From Dyadobacter chenhuakuii (GTDB lineage: Bacteria; Bacteroidota; Bacteroidia; Cytophagales; Spirosomataceae), in contig NZ_CP098805.1 in the NCBI RefSeq assembly GCF_023821985.2, positions 2,294,001 to 2,358,000 of the forward strand: a stretch of DNA of 64,000 nucleotides. The letters run 5' to 3'. Below the pieces are notes generated by a model that was not told the DNA's origin, ran no database searches, and was given only the letters and a program-made list of their open reading frames with translations. This document shows, piece after piece, positions 40,871 through 54,718 of this stretch. Made by a program: the position numbers and the translations under genes. Every line of letters begins with the position of its first letter. The stretch's first letter is position 1.

Positions 40871-41656
40871 TTATTTTTTCCTGATGTAGATATTACCGCT
40901 GATCGTATTGAGCTGCATTTCAACCCCGCCGCCGTTTGTCGAGCCTTCTATGTTGCTTCCACCGCCCACTTTGGAAAGCCCGTCTTTGGTGTTTCTGGTG
41001 CCTAGATCAAAATCTGTGTACATTTCACCGTTAATGGACCGCAGCTTCATTGTCGACTTTGCGGTTGCAGGCAATGTCACATCCACTTCGCCGCTGATGG
41101 ACGAGATTGCGGTCGGCTTTGTCTGGTTTAGTGCGGAAAAAACGACGTCCACGTCACCACTTGTCGTGTTGGCCACCACCGGCCCGGTAACACTGGTCAG
41201 CTGAATGTTGGCACCATTGGTTTTAATTTCAAGATCTCCATCCATATTGCTGATCGCGATCTTGGATCCGCCCTGCCAGTTCACTTCCTGAAAAAGCACC
41301 GAAACCTGCCTGGGTATACGGATCGTGTATTTGGCCTCCTTGCGCGTCACTTTCTCCACTTTGATCCCGCTCGCATCCGTCGTAACCGAAAGGCCCATTC
41401 CCGTGTTGTCTACACCGGCATAATACAATGGTTTCAAACCCTTTGCCCGCTCTGGCGGCGCTTCATAACCCGAAGTCGTCTGGATCACAATTTCATCGCC
41501 CGCATATCCTTCGATCTTCACCTGACTGGCAGCCATTTCGATAGTTACCTTTTTATCTTTCGAGTTGGCCAGCTTGGCTTTGTATTCTGGCGTCTGAGCT
41601 ATGGATTCGGCAAGGCACAGCAAGCAACCCATACTTATTAAAAGTATTTTTTTCAT
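40871..41656 (-). CDS. DUF4097 family secreted beta-repeat protein (first copy)
   Basis: A 261-residue exported protein with a signal peptide (LCLAESIAQ). Strands follow the DUF4097 pattern: SKIAISNMDGDLEIKTNG, TSVTGPVVANTTSGDVDV, SSISGEVDVTLP, RSINGEMYTDFDL, ending GGGVEMQLNTISGNIYIRKK. It shares its ending with the downstream copy, which suggests duplication. It lies between the HEAT-repeat anti-sigma-like gene and the second copy. It is probably located in the periplasm or at the outer membrane and controlled by the ECF sigma factor of the same operon. Confidence 0.82.
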   Translation of the reverse strand: MKKILLISMGCLLCLAESIAQTPEYKAKLANSKDKKVTIEMAASQVKIEGYAGDEIVIQTTSGYEAPPERAKGLKPLYYAGVDNTGMGLSVTTDASGIKVEKVTRKEAKYTIRIPRQVSVLFQEVNWQGGSKIAISNMDGDLEIKTNGANIQLTSVTGPVVANTTSGDVDVVFSALNQTKPTAISSISGEVDVTLPATAKSTMKLRSINGEMYTDFDLGTRNTKDGLSKVGGGSNIEGSTNGGGVEMQLNTISGNIYIRKK

Positions 41657-41711
41657 GGTTTTAATTGAAATATAAATGGAATAAAAAAGCGTAATCTCTT
41701 TTCAGAAGCAC

Positions 41712-42485
41712 TTAAACGTCCGCAGCGATAAGCTCGCTGACTCCCTGCTGCGCTTTAAGCCGGACCACTTCCAACACTTCCTCGTTTCTGGCCAGTTGCT
41801 GAAATGGTTCAACCGCCCGCTTTTCTTTGGTTGAAACAAGGATTTCGATCAGCATAATCTGAATGTTGGGATCGGTTTGAATAGCCAGGGAATGCATCAG
41901 CGCTTCCGCTACATTATCCTCATTATCAAACCGTTGCAATGCCTGACAAGCTGCAAGCCTGACATTAACATTCGGATCGAAATTGAGTGTATTAATCAGC
42001 AGCTGCGTAATGTCCTTATCCAGGTTTGAAAGCGCATAGCTTTGATTCACAGCCTGAATGCGTTCACTGGCCGATGTGGAATTCATTTTTTCAAAAGCCA
42101 GCACATTTTTCATTTCCAGCTGCGACACCGACTCTTTTGAAGCTAACAATGGAATCTCCGCACCATCGCGCTCCTGAAATGCACGTCCTCCCAAAAACCC
42201 GACGATCAACAGCGCCAGCCCGGCAGCAATCCTTACCAGCCAGCGACCAAAAGTGCGCACCGGACTTTGTTTCGGCGGATCAAGCAACATTAATAATTCA
42301 CTGCCGAATGTCAGCGACGGATGTTCGTTTCTTGCCTCAACAAAGTAACCAAACTGTGCTGCGTGGCTCATTAAATGTTCTGGAACGTCACCATTTTGGA
42401 AAAAGCGTTTAATTTCCTTTTCTTCTTCAATGGTCGTTTCGCCTTCGTAATATTTCTCTAGTAGTTTCTCAATATCCTGATCCAT
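41712..42485 (-). CDS. Membrane anti-sigma-like protein with HEAT repeats
   Basis: A 257-residue protein. The N-terminal cytoplasmic part (EKLLEKYYEGETTIEEEKEIKRFF) resembles the sigma-binding segment of Bacteroidota anti-sigma factors. One membrane helix follows (LVRIAAGLALLIVGFLGGRAF), then a periplasmic region with HEAT repeats (DPNVNVRLAACQALQRF, DPNIQIMLIEILVSTKEKRAVEPF). ATG at 42485 overlaps the sigma-factor gene by 17 nt, so the two are coupled. Binding of the sigma factor and sensing by the HEAT domain are inferred. Confidence 0.8.
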   Translation of the reverse strand: MDQDIEKLLEKYYEGETTIEEEKEIKRFFQNGDVPEHLMSHAAQFGYFVEARNEHPSLTFGSELLMLLDPPKQSPVRTFGRWLVRIAAGLALLIVGFLGGRAFQERDGAEIPLLASKESVSQLEMKNVLAFEKMNSTSASERIQAVNQSYALSNLDKDITQLLINTLNFDPNVNVRLAACQALQRFDNEDNVAEALMHSLAIQTDPNIQIMLIEILVSTKEKRAVEPFQQLARNEEVLEVVRLKAQQGVSELIAADV

Positions 42486-42987
42486 AATCGTTTGCTTTAA
42501 GATAATTCTCCCGAAGCTTCTGCCTCGCCCTCGAAAGGATTGTACGAATGTTCGCATTGCTCAATCCCGTAACCTGCTCAATCTCCTCGAATGAATATTC
42601 TTCCACGTCGCGCAAATGCAGCACTAGTTTGTGCTGTTCGGGCAGCTCGCCGATGAGCTTGTGGATGAGCGCGGCGCTGTCGCTGTTTTCCAGTTGCCGG
42701 TGCGGCGACAATTCCGCTGCCTGCACGCTGGTAACGTCTGCACCGTTTTGCATTTTCTGCTTATGATGCGATTTGAGCCTGTCCATACAGAGGTTTTTCG
42801 TCATCTGCACAGCCAGTGCTTCGACACTATGATACGTTTCCAGCTGCTGCCTGTTCGTCCACAACCTCAGCAACACATCCTGAATGGCATCTTCCGCTTC
42901 CTCGCGGTTGCGAAGAAACATTTGCGCCAATCTGAAAAGGCGTCCCTGCACGGGAAGGATGCGTTGGTTAAAGGCTTGTAAATCCAT
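42469..42987 (-). CDS. ECF-type sigma-70 family RNA polymerase sigma factor
   Basis: A 172-residue sigma factor with region 2 (FLRNREEAEDAIQDVLLRLW) and region 4 (HKLVLHLRDVEEYSFEEIEQVTGLSNANIRTILSRARQKLRENY). It has no region 3 or long N terminus, as usual for ECF factors. It heads an operon with a HEAT-repeat anti-sigma-like protein and two DUF4097 proteins, a layout in which the sigma factor controls its own operon. Confidence 0.95.
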   Translation of the reverse strand: MDLQAFNQRILPVQGRLFRLAQMFLRNREEAEDAIQDVLLRLWTNRQQLETYHSVEALAVQMTKNLCMDRLKSHHKQKMQNGADVTSVQAAELSPHRQLENSDSAALIHKLIGELPEQHKLVLHLRDVEEYSFEEIEQVTGLSNANIRTILSRARQKLRENYLKANDYGSGY

Positions 42988-43122
42988 TCACATACAAAGA
43001 CGACCAAGCCAGCGCTTCGTTACAGGTTGGGGGAAAATTATTTTTCAATCAGGCTTAAAATTGTTTTGTGTTTGCTTCCAGTAAGCTGTATCTGGACTTT
43101 TTCTAATATTAAACGTTTGCAC

Positions 43123-43155
43123 TTGGATGAGATCAAAAAACATTTTTTAGATTTG
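43123..43155 (+). promoter_or_regulatory. Promoter of the small membrane-protein gene pair
   Basis: TTG (43123-43125), 22 nt, TAGATTTG (43148-43155) fits the Bacteroidota consensus TTG-N17-23-TAnnTTTG. It lies 33 nt before the ATG at 43189 and supports that gene as real. Confidence 0.55.
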
Positions 43156-43188
43156 AAGCTCACTAAAATACACACGGAATAAGGCTAT

Positions 43189-43392
43189 ATGGAAGCACTA
43201 AACATTTTATCTTCTATCGTCATCATCACAGCAGTTGGGGCGGTGGTTTACAAAACTGCGAAGCTTTTTTACAAGCTGATTACTAATGCAGATCTAACTG
43301 TAACCAACAAAAGAACCGGAAAATCCATAAAAATGGGAGCCCACCCTACTCCTGGTTTTGCGGAAAAACTACTGGATGTGCTTAATTCATGA
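43189..43392 (+). CDS. Small membrane protein with EACC1-like layout
   Basis: A 67-residue protein: a hydrophobic helix (ILSSIVIITAVGAVVYKTA), an amphipathic stretch with KLFYKLI, then a beta-hairpin-like tail (ADLTVTNKRTGKSIKM) and a final amphipathic helix (GFAEKLLDVLNS). The order helix, short linker, TVT-x-GKS strand pair and Leu-rich end resembles the effector-associated constant component (EACC1) family of conflict systems. This likeness is by eye only. It overlaps the next gene by 4 nt (ATGA) and has a good promoter, so the two form a pair. Confidence 0.55.
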   Translation: MEALNILSSIVIITAVGAVVYKTAKLFYKLITNADLTVTNKRTGKSIKMGAHPTPGFAEKLLDVLNS

Positions 43393-43751
43393 CCAGTGTT
43401 ACTTCTCAATCCGGCAATGCCCCAAAAAGACAGGCTGTCAAGGTTACAGGAATCACTTTTGTTTTGACCAGCATTGCCAATAAGGTCAGTGATCCCATCT
43501 ACAAGGATTGGCTGGTATCTTTAAGTCCATTGTTCGGGTATTTGCTTCATCTGGTTTATGCGGTCGTAGCATGCGAAATTTCATTTGCTTACTTTCAAAA
43601 CCGTGTCAATCGCTTTGTGAAAGAATTAAAGCTAAGAAAAACAGATCCGGAATGCGATGAAATTGAATCAAAGCAGATCGACAAAGAGATGGCCGATATG
43701 CGCAAAGTTCTCATAGAAAGGCGTATAAAAGATCTCAACGCCCGGTTTTAA
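43389..43751 (+). CDS. Small membrane protein with coiled-coil tail, partner of the preceding gene
   Basis: A 120-residue protein with a hydrophobic central stretch (about 42-68: SPLFGYLLHLVYAVVACEIS) and a highly charged helical C-terminal half (RFVKELKLRKTDPECDEI, KEMADMRKVLIERRIKDL). The N-terminal 20 residues are polar. It is not recognised. It starts within the stop of the 67-residue gene, so coexpression is certain and a joint function likely, for instance a membrane complex or effector. Confidence 0.55.
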   Translation: MTSVTSQSGNAPKRQAVKVTGITFVLTSIANKVSDPIYKDWLVSLSPLFGYLLHLVYAVVACEISFAYFQNRVNRFVKELKLRKTDPECDEIESKQIDKEMADMRKVLIERRIKDLNARF

Positions 43752-43806
43752 TCTCCGCATCAGGCAGCTTTTCAGTCGCTCAATCCTGACTTACTGCACC
43801 AGGAAA

Positions 43807-44142
43807 CTATGAACGGAGTGTTGCGGCGGTTTTCTTGAATGGGACTGCTTTGATGAGGCGGGTGTTATTGAATTCTTCTATCGTTCGCACATTTTCTGCG
43901 GGGATAATGCCGCGGTTGATCCAGTTTACAACCGTTTCCACATTCTTAACCTGAAAACGGTGACAATATTCCTTGATTGTCACCCATTCAGCCAGGTCAA
44001 CAACTTCACCCTGACTGATCAGGTAATTAGTGGCTTCCTTAATGGCAGCATCTGCCCCTGCGAGCAGCCGCTCGATTTCTTGCGCCAGATCTGGCATAGC
44101 TTTCATTTGATTATCACCTTCGACGACCATTTTTTCAATCAT
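43807..44142 (-). CDS. Small DNA-binding protein, excisionase/MerR-type helix-turn-helix
   Basis: A 111-residue protein. The N-terminal half is a helical region (DLAQEIERLLAGADAAIKEATNYLI). Residues about 52-95 form a winged helix-turn-helix (EWVTIKEYCHRFQVKNVETVVNWINRGIIPAENVRTIEEF) like DNA-binding excisionase or MerR folds. The start lies within the stop of the preceding 51-residue gene (8-nt overlap). Probably a DNA-binding regulator of its own operon. Origin from a mobile element is possible, but no integrase is near. Confidence 0.65.
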   Translation of the reverse strand: MIEKMVVEGDNQMKAMPDLAQEIERLLAGADAAIKEATNYLISQGEVVDLAEWVTIKEYCHRFQVKNVETVVNWINRGIIPAENVRTIEEFNNTRLIKAVPFKKTAATLRS

Positions 44143-44290
44143 TTAAAGATTCCAACTTCTCAATCAAATCCTGCAAGGCCTCAATCTTACTCCAGATTTC
44201 CAATCTCTGATCTTCCGTCATCTCCTCGGATCTGTCCCTCAGTAACTGCCTAAGCGCAGCCAAGTGCATTCTCAAACTGAATAACTGCAT
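44135..44290 (-). CDS. Small helical protein upstream of the HTH gene
   Basis: A 51-residue, highly charged helical protein (MHLAALRQLLRDRSEEMTEDQRLEIWSKIEALQDLIEKL with a short leader). ATG at 44290 is selected because a complete promoter lies 16 nt upstream; a longer open frame further upstream is not used. It overlaps the HTH gene by 8 nt. Coiled-coil partner or antitoxin-like function is possible; nothing more can be read. Confidence 0.55.
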   Translation of the reverse strand: MQLFSLRMHLAALRQLLRDRSEEMTEDQRLEIWSKIEALQDLIEKLESLND

Positions 44291-44305
44291 AGTGTGTATT
44301 TTAAA

Positions 44306-44336
44306 CAAATATAATACTGTTTGGCAGCCAAACAAA
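44306..44336 (-). promoter_or_regulatory. Promoter with palindromic operator of the small HTH operon
   Basis: On the minus strand TTTG (44333-44336), 19 nt, TATATTTG (44306-44313) matches the Bacteroides -33/-7 consensus exactly. A perfect palindrome, GTTTGGC-T-GCCAAAC (44319-44333), fills the spacer and is a good candidate operator for the encoded HTH protein. Confidence 0.7.
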
Positions 44337-44536
44337 CAATAGCCGGACAGAAATTTCAAGGGGAACATCAGGGCATTTCTTGCCAAACTGGCATAACCCC
44401 TAATTACATTTCAGACACAGGAAATTGCAATCCGGATGGCGGATAGCACATATTGCACAACTTCAATCTCAATTATGCGGATTGCTGGGCTAATTTGTCG
44501 TGAAGTTAAATGCATTGTTCCTCAATATTCTTAGCC

Positions 44537-44839
44537 ATGAACCTGAAATTTTCTACTGTTATCCTCAGCACCGCGCTGGTCGGTGGAACCATTACGGCCA
44601 TTTGTCTCAGCATTTGCCAAAAGCCCTTGCCCCAGGAAGCCTTGGAAGCGAAGGCTGTACCAACAGAAACTGTGCCGAATTGTAAATATGAATACGACGA
44701 GATTGCCCATAAGCTCGTGGCTTACAGTCCGACAGGAAAATGCGCGGCTGGCCAGAGAAATTTCTCTTTCAAGATCGGCAGCCGGATTTCAGATCTTACA
44801 AACGGATCATTGACAGAGCCTCAGATTGTTACGCTTTAA
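44537..44839 (+). CDS. Small exported hypothetical protein
   Basis: A 100-residue protein starting at ATG 44537, with a hydrophobic N terminus (STVILSTALVGGTITAICLSIC) that acts as a signal or anchor. The remainder contains PNCKYEYDEIAHKLVAYSP, TGKCAAGQRNFSFKIG and a hydrophilic end. Two cysteines about 22 residues apart could pair. It is not recognised. It ends 2 nt from the end of the convergent enolase-superfamily gene. Confidence 0.55.
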   Translation: MNLKFSTVILSTALVGGTITAICLSICQKPLPQEALEAKAVPTETVPNCKYEYDEIAHKLVAYSPTGKCAAGQRNFSFKIGSRISDLTNGSLTEPQIVTL

Positions 44840-44841
44840 AT

Positions 44842-46254
44842 TCATTGCGCTGTCTCAAACATCTCTTCGTAGTGTGGCGATGGCGTGAGTATGCCTCCGC
44901 TTTCAGCATAGAATGTTGCGTCGGTGAGGTAAACACCTTTTTGTGTGCGGACCCAGGAACCGTCTTTTTTGGGATGATAGGTCATTAATTTCTCCCAGTT
45001 TTTGTAATACTGATGACCATTCGTCTCCTGTAAACCAACGGTCATGCCTGGAAATGGCTGCAACCTTGCCGCAACATTCTTGTTCCAGTCTACCAGAATC
45101 GGATTAACTGTCAGGTCGGCGCAGAAGCAGGGCACCTTTTTTTCGTAGGCGAGTTGCGTGATTTTCATGGTCATGCTCAGCGTTTTAGCAATCGCTTTGA
45201 CGGCAATAGCACTGTAACCCAATTCGATCCGGTGCGCTGCATCCTCCACGGTGTGCGCACTTTCGTCGGCGGCTACGCGTACGCCCATATCACCCACAAA
45301 AGCCTCGTTACGCTCTTCAAACGGCTCTTCGATCACCGCAATCTGGTCGAATGCACCGATCTTTCGCGCATGATCCAGGAAACGGAGCAATGTTTCTTTT
45401 TTCTCATATCGCCCGTTTGCATCAAAATAATACGGGATCTTGCCATTCTGGGTGTAGGGCGTTTCGTAATGTCCGATTGCCTTGTGTACCGCGCTCAGGA
45501 AGGCAATGTCCTTCTCGATCATTTCCTGTTGCGTTCCCGCTGAGCCGGTTTTCAATTTCATGATAAAATAACCTTCATCGGCTGCCTGCTTGATCCGCTC
45601 CGCCGAAGTCCCTACACTGAAAGACGGAATACTCGCCACTTTTTCGTGCCTGTGTGGCAAGCCGGGCTGGTATGCCGCGGGAATAAGCTTATCGAATTGA
45701 TCAATGTTGTTTTCTTTGGCATATAAAAGCCATGCAGCATTGTCAACACTTACCAATGCATTGAGTGCAAACGTTTTACGCAGGTCAGGGTTGCCCGTGA
45801 TCTTTTTTCCGTAAGCCAGAACCTCCGGCAGGATGTCGTCCAGCAATTTTACCGGATCTGAGAATGTCGTGCCTTTGATCATTTGCAGAGACCGTTCCGT
45901 CATGGCATACATCAAAGCATTGCCGGCGCTTTCAGAATGTCCCGCAAAGACCTTGGAATCAGACCATAACACGCCCTGTGTGCCAATCCCAATTTTCCTG
46001 GTCCCGGATTCGGACTCCAGCAGGGAAATTGCCTGCCAGCTGTCTGTGATAGCGCTTCCCTTAAACCTGTACGGGTTCAGCGGCTCTCTTTCAAAGTTGG
46101 AATTAACGTTTTTGATCCGTATCGTTTTCATGGGTTTAGGAAGATGCGTAGATGCGCTTGTGATTTCCGGCGCCAGCATGCCGGCCGCCGCGATGACGCC
46201 TGCCCGGTTGATGAAGTCGCGCCGGGAAATGTTTTCATCGTTTTTTAAGAACAT
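44842..46254 (-). CDS. Enolase-superfamily (mandelate racemase/muconate lactonizing) enzyme, Tat-exported
   Basis: A 470-residue protein with a Tat-type signal (SRRDFINRAGVIAAAGML). The barrel carries the superfamily residues: a K-x-K pair at 233-235 (IMKLKTG), metal ligands D278 (YYFDANGRY), E309 (VIEEPFEE) and D330-E331 (VAADESAH), and a second base near K353. These allow proton abstraction from a carboxylate substrate. Dipeptide epimerase or a sugar-acid dehydratase are both possible. Tat export is unusual in this superfamily but seen in some Bacteroidota. It is monocistronic. Confidence 0.85.
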   Translation of the reverse strand: MFLKNDENISRRDFINRAGVIAAAGMLAPEITSASTHLPKPMKTIRIKNVNSNFEREPLNPYRFKGSAITDSWQAISLLESESGTRKIGIGTQGVLWSDSKVFAGHSESAGNALMYAMTERSLQMIKGTTFSDPVKLLDDILPEVLAYGKKITGNPDLRKTFALNALVSVDNAAWLLYAKENNIDQFDKLIPAAYQPGLPHRHEKVASIPSFSVGTSAERIKQAADEGYFIMKLKTGSAGTQQEMIEKDIAFLSAVHKAIGHYETPYTQNGKIPYYFDANGRYEKKETLLRFLDHARKIGAFDQIAVIEEPFEERNEAFVGDMGVRVAADESAHTVEDAAHRIELGYSAIAVKAIAKTLSMTMKITQLAYEKKVPCFCADLTVNPILVDWNKNVAARLQPFPGMTVGLQETNGHQYYKNWEKLMTYHPKKDGSWVRTQKGVYLTDATFYAESGGILTPSPHYEEMFETAQ

Positions 46255-46515
46255 GGAAATTACCTTTTACAGACAGTTTATTCAAAGGACTCAGAAATGC
46301 ACAACTACCCTGACAGGGCCATGTTTCCCGGATTATTCACATGTTTTTTCCGTTGCCTAAGTTTTTTGCAATGGATTGTTCCGGTTTTCCTATCTAAAAA
46401 TGGAAACCAGTATATTTGACCTTAATCCTCCTCTCGCTGCGTTTTTATTAATGATTGCAGCTTAGTAAAACCAACTGAACTTATTACTCAATGCTCTTTA
46501 CAAAAAATGTAATGT

Positions 46516-47208
46516 ATGAACGACGTGCACTTGCTTTTGATTGATGACGAAGTACAATATAGCGAGCTGACAAAAGAATACCTGGAAATGCGGGGCTGCA
46601 AGGTCACTCTCAAACACGACGGCATGGCCGGCATGGACGCATTTAAGCAAAAACCTTTTGACCTATGCGTTCTGGATGTGAAAATGCCCAAAAAGGATGG
46701 ATTTACGCTCGCTGCCGAAATCAAGGAAATGAACGAGACTATCCCGATTATTTTCCTCACGGGCCAGTCGCTGAAAGAAGATAAAATCAAGGGCCTGACG
46801 ATAGGCGCGGACGATTATCTGACCAAGCCTTTCAGTATGGAAGAGCTTTATCTGCGCATACGAGCCATTTTGAAGCGGGTCAAAATCCATGAAAAAGTAC
46901 AGGTGATTGATCAATTCAACATCGGATGTTCGAGCTTTGATGCCGGCTTGCGCGAATTGGCGGTGATGGATAAAGTTATTAAGCTGACTTCTATTGAATC
47001 CAAATTACTGAAAATGCTTTGCGAGCACGAAAACAAGGTCCTTACCCGCGAAGTGGCGATGTTTGGGATTTGGGGAGACGAAGAGGCGTTTCGCGGTTAT
47101 AGTCTCAACGTATATGTAAGCAAGATCCGAAAGTTTCTCAAAGAAGATTCCAAGGTCGAAATCCTGAATTTGCATGGGGAAGGTTACAAACTGATCAGCA
47201 AGTTATAG
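46516..47208 (+). CDS. OmpR-type response regulator
   Basis: A 230-residue regulator. The receiver has the acidic pair D10-D11, phospho-acceptor D54 (LCVLDVKMP) and conserved Lys (YLTKPFS). A winged-helix trans_reg_C domain follows from about 130 (LTSIESKLLKMLCEHENKVLTREV, YSLNVYVSKIRKFL). It is followed after 3 nt by an Hpt gene, and both face a giant hybrid kinase. It is likely the output of that relay. Confidence 0.92.
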   Translation: MNDVHLLLIDDEVQYSELTKEYLEMRGCKVTLKHDGMAGMDAFKQKPFDLCVLDVKMPKKDGFTLAAEIKEMNETIPIIFLTGQSLKEDKIKGLTIGADDYLTKPFSMEELYLRIRAILKRVKIHEKVQVIDQFNIGCSSFDAGLRELAVMDKVIKLTSIESKLLKMLCEHENKVLTREVAMFGIWGDEEAFRGYSLNVYVSKIRKFLKEDSKVEILNLHGEGYKLISKL

Positions 47209-47211
47209 CAA

Positions 47212-47529
47212 ATGGATCTTACTTTTTTACGCGACCTCATGAACGGAGACGAAAGGCTGGTCAGCAACTTCGTCCGGATCTTTCGCGAACAAGCACCGAA
47301 GCAGATCGAAGAAATCCAGGAAGCACTCGCTAATGAAGACTGGGAAAACTTCTCCAATCTGGTCCACAGTCTCAAAACCCAGTATGCCTATCTGGGACTA
47401 ACCGACTTATCAGAGCAAATGAAGATCATGGAGTTCGAAGTGGACAACGGCGATAAAACCCAGCTGAAACCCTTACTGGAACACTTCCATAAAGAATTCC
47501 GAATTCTTTCTGAAAAAGAGCTACAATAA
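47212..47529 (+). CDS. Histidine phosphotransfer (Hpt) domain protein
   Basis: A 105-residue four-helix protein with phospho-acceptor H52 in NLVHSLKTQYAYLGL, followed by the conserved small residue and Leu pattern of Hpt domains. It is coupled to the OmpR-type regulator gene with 3 nt between. Its expected role is to carry phosphate from the receiver of a hybrid kinase to the regulator. The convergent hybrid kinase gene, 19 nt beyond its end, is the obvious candidate. Confidence 0.9.
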   Translation: MDLTFLRDLMNGDERLVSNFVRIFREQAPKQIEEIQEALANEDWENFSNLVHSLKTQYAYLGLTDLSEQMKIMEFEVDNGDKTQLKPLLEHFHKEFRILSEKELQ

Positions 47530-47548
47530 GGGATCATTGCCCGTTCAT

Positions 47549-53143
<5,595 letters not shown>

Positions 53144-53298
53144 GCGTATAAGTCTTTTGTTTTAATACAAACCCCACATTATCACTGCACTTAATAAAAG
53201 TAGTATCCCCGTTTATGAACTGAAACAGCGACATGCGGATTTTTATAATTTTTTATACTTTTTAATTTTTGCTTAGATTATGAAGTGGTGACGGAGGG

Positions 53299-53306
53299 TA
53301 GATTTG
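53299..53306 (+). promoter_or_regulatory. Candidate -7 box of the styrene-monooxygenase-like gene
   Basis: TAGATTTG, 30 nt before the ATG at 53337, fits TAnnTTTG. An upstream TTG lies 27 nt away, which is longer than usual, so only the -7 element is supported. Confidence 0.35.
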
Positions 53307-53336
53307 TAACATCAAAATGAACTAACCTTCTATACA

Positions 53337-54587
53337 ATGAGAAAAATCGCGATCATGGGTGCCGGGCAATCAGGTTTGCATCTGGCAATCCGCCTTTTGA
53401 AAAGTGGTTACGACGTGACCATCATTTCGGAAAGATCGGCAGGAGAGATCTTCAATGGCCCGCCAACGGGCGCTACATATTTATTCAACGACACTTTGCA
53501 GCTTGAAAAGGAGCTTGGGCTTGACCTTTGGAGTGACACAGCCTATCATTCGACGGGCTTTAACATCAATTTCGGAATGCCTGACGGCAATCTGGCATTG
53601 AGTATCAACTCCAAAACCAGCAAACCGGGCGTGTCTATCGATCAGCGCTTGAAATTCTATCAGTGGATCAAACTTTTTGAAAGAAACGGCGGCAAGTTCA
53701 TCGTCAGCGACACGACGCCATCGGACCTGCTGGCTTGTACGGAGCAATTCGATCTCGTTGTGGTTTCTTCCGGCAAGGGGCCGCTCGCCAAGCTTTTCCA
53801 GCGCGACGAGGCCAAATCCACAAGAGATAAACCTGCCCGCAAACTGCTGCAATTACACATTAATAACTTCGAACATCCCGGCAAAACCAAGTTCACTTCC
53901 ATTACATTGGACGCGGTTATGGGAGCTGGCGAGATCATTACAGCCCCGTTTTATCAAAAGGACGACATTCAATGCTCATTCATGCTGGTAGAAAGCGTTC
54001 CGGGAGGTCCTATGGATGTTTTTGACGACGTAAAATCTGGTAGCGAGCAACTGGAAAAAGCCAAGAAAATGATCCGCGAGGTGCTTCCGTGGCGTTACGA
54101 AGCCTTTGCCAATGCTGAAATTATCCGCGATGATGCTTTCCTGAAAGGCTCGTTCGCACCCGTTGTGCGCAAGCCGGTTGTGCAACTCAATTCAACGGCT
54201 GCCGTCCTCGGAATCGGCGACACGGTTATCCTGAATGATCCGATCGTTGGGCAAGGCGGCAATAATGCGACCAAAATGGCCAATGCTTATGCAAAAGCAA
54301 TCATTGCACGCGGGGATAAGCCATTTGATGTGGCATGGATGAACCAGACTTTTGACGATTTCTGGGAATATTCCAAACATGTGAACCGGTTCTGCGATAT
54401 ATTCTTGTCTCCCCCGTCACCACATGCATTCGATATTCTGGCTGCGGCCAGTCAAAATTCGGAAATCGCTTCTGATTTTATAAATGGCTTCAACCATCCG
54501 CCAAGCCTTTTTCCATGGCTCGATGATGCGGACGAAGCGCGTAAATATATTTCCAGTAAAACGGCGTCGCTGGAATCGGTCGCTTAA
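53337..54587 (+). CDS. Styrene/indole monooxygenase-like flavoprotein (StyA type)
   Basis: A 416-residue FAD-dependent epoxidase-like protein. The N-terminal FAD site is MGAGQSGLHLAIRL, followed by the StyA-like GPPTGATYLFNDTLQLEKELGL; the C-terminal half has GIGDTVILNDPIVGQGGNNATKMANAYAKAI, the second FAD region of the group. StyA enzymes use reduced FAD from a separate reductase (StyB), and none is adjacent. The substrate is unknown. The aldehyde/xanthine-type oxidase genes follow on the same strand after 131 nt, which would suit oxidation of an aldehyde formed downstream of an epoxide, but the link is inferred. Confidence 0.85.
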   Translation: MRKIAIMGAGQSGLHLAIRLLKSGYDVTIISERSAGEIFNGPPTGATYLFNDTLQLEKELGLDLWSDTAYHSTGFNINFGMPDGNLALSINSKTSKPGVSIDQRLKFYQWIKLFERNGGKFIVSDTTPSDLLACTEQFDLVVVSSGKGPLAKLFQRDEAKSTRDKPARKLLQLHINNFEHPGKTKFTSITLDAVMGAGEIITAPFYQKDDIQCSFMLVESVPGGPMDVFDDVKSGSEQLEKAKKMIREVLPWRYEAFANAEIIRDDAFLKGSFAPVVRKPVVQLNSTAAVLGIGDTVILNDPIVGQGGNNATKMANAYAKAIIARGDKPFDVAWMNQTFDDFWEYSKHVNRFCDIFLSPPSPHAFDILAAASQNSEIASDFINGFNHPPSLFPWLDDADEARKYISSKTASLESVA

Positions 54588-54718
54588 AACCCACGCCCGG
54601 GATTACGGGACTACGTTTCCCATAACCCCCATATTTATGCCCGTTTAAGCATGCTTTCATGGAGGAATAGTTTTTTACGCATCCAGGCATAATCAACAAC
54701 TATTCACCATTTGCATGT

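Noticed and set aside
54600-54625. Imperfect hairpin between the StyA-like and PaoA-type genes
   Set aside because: Arms match only roughly and there is no T tract, so it is not called a terminator.
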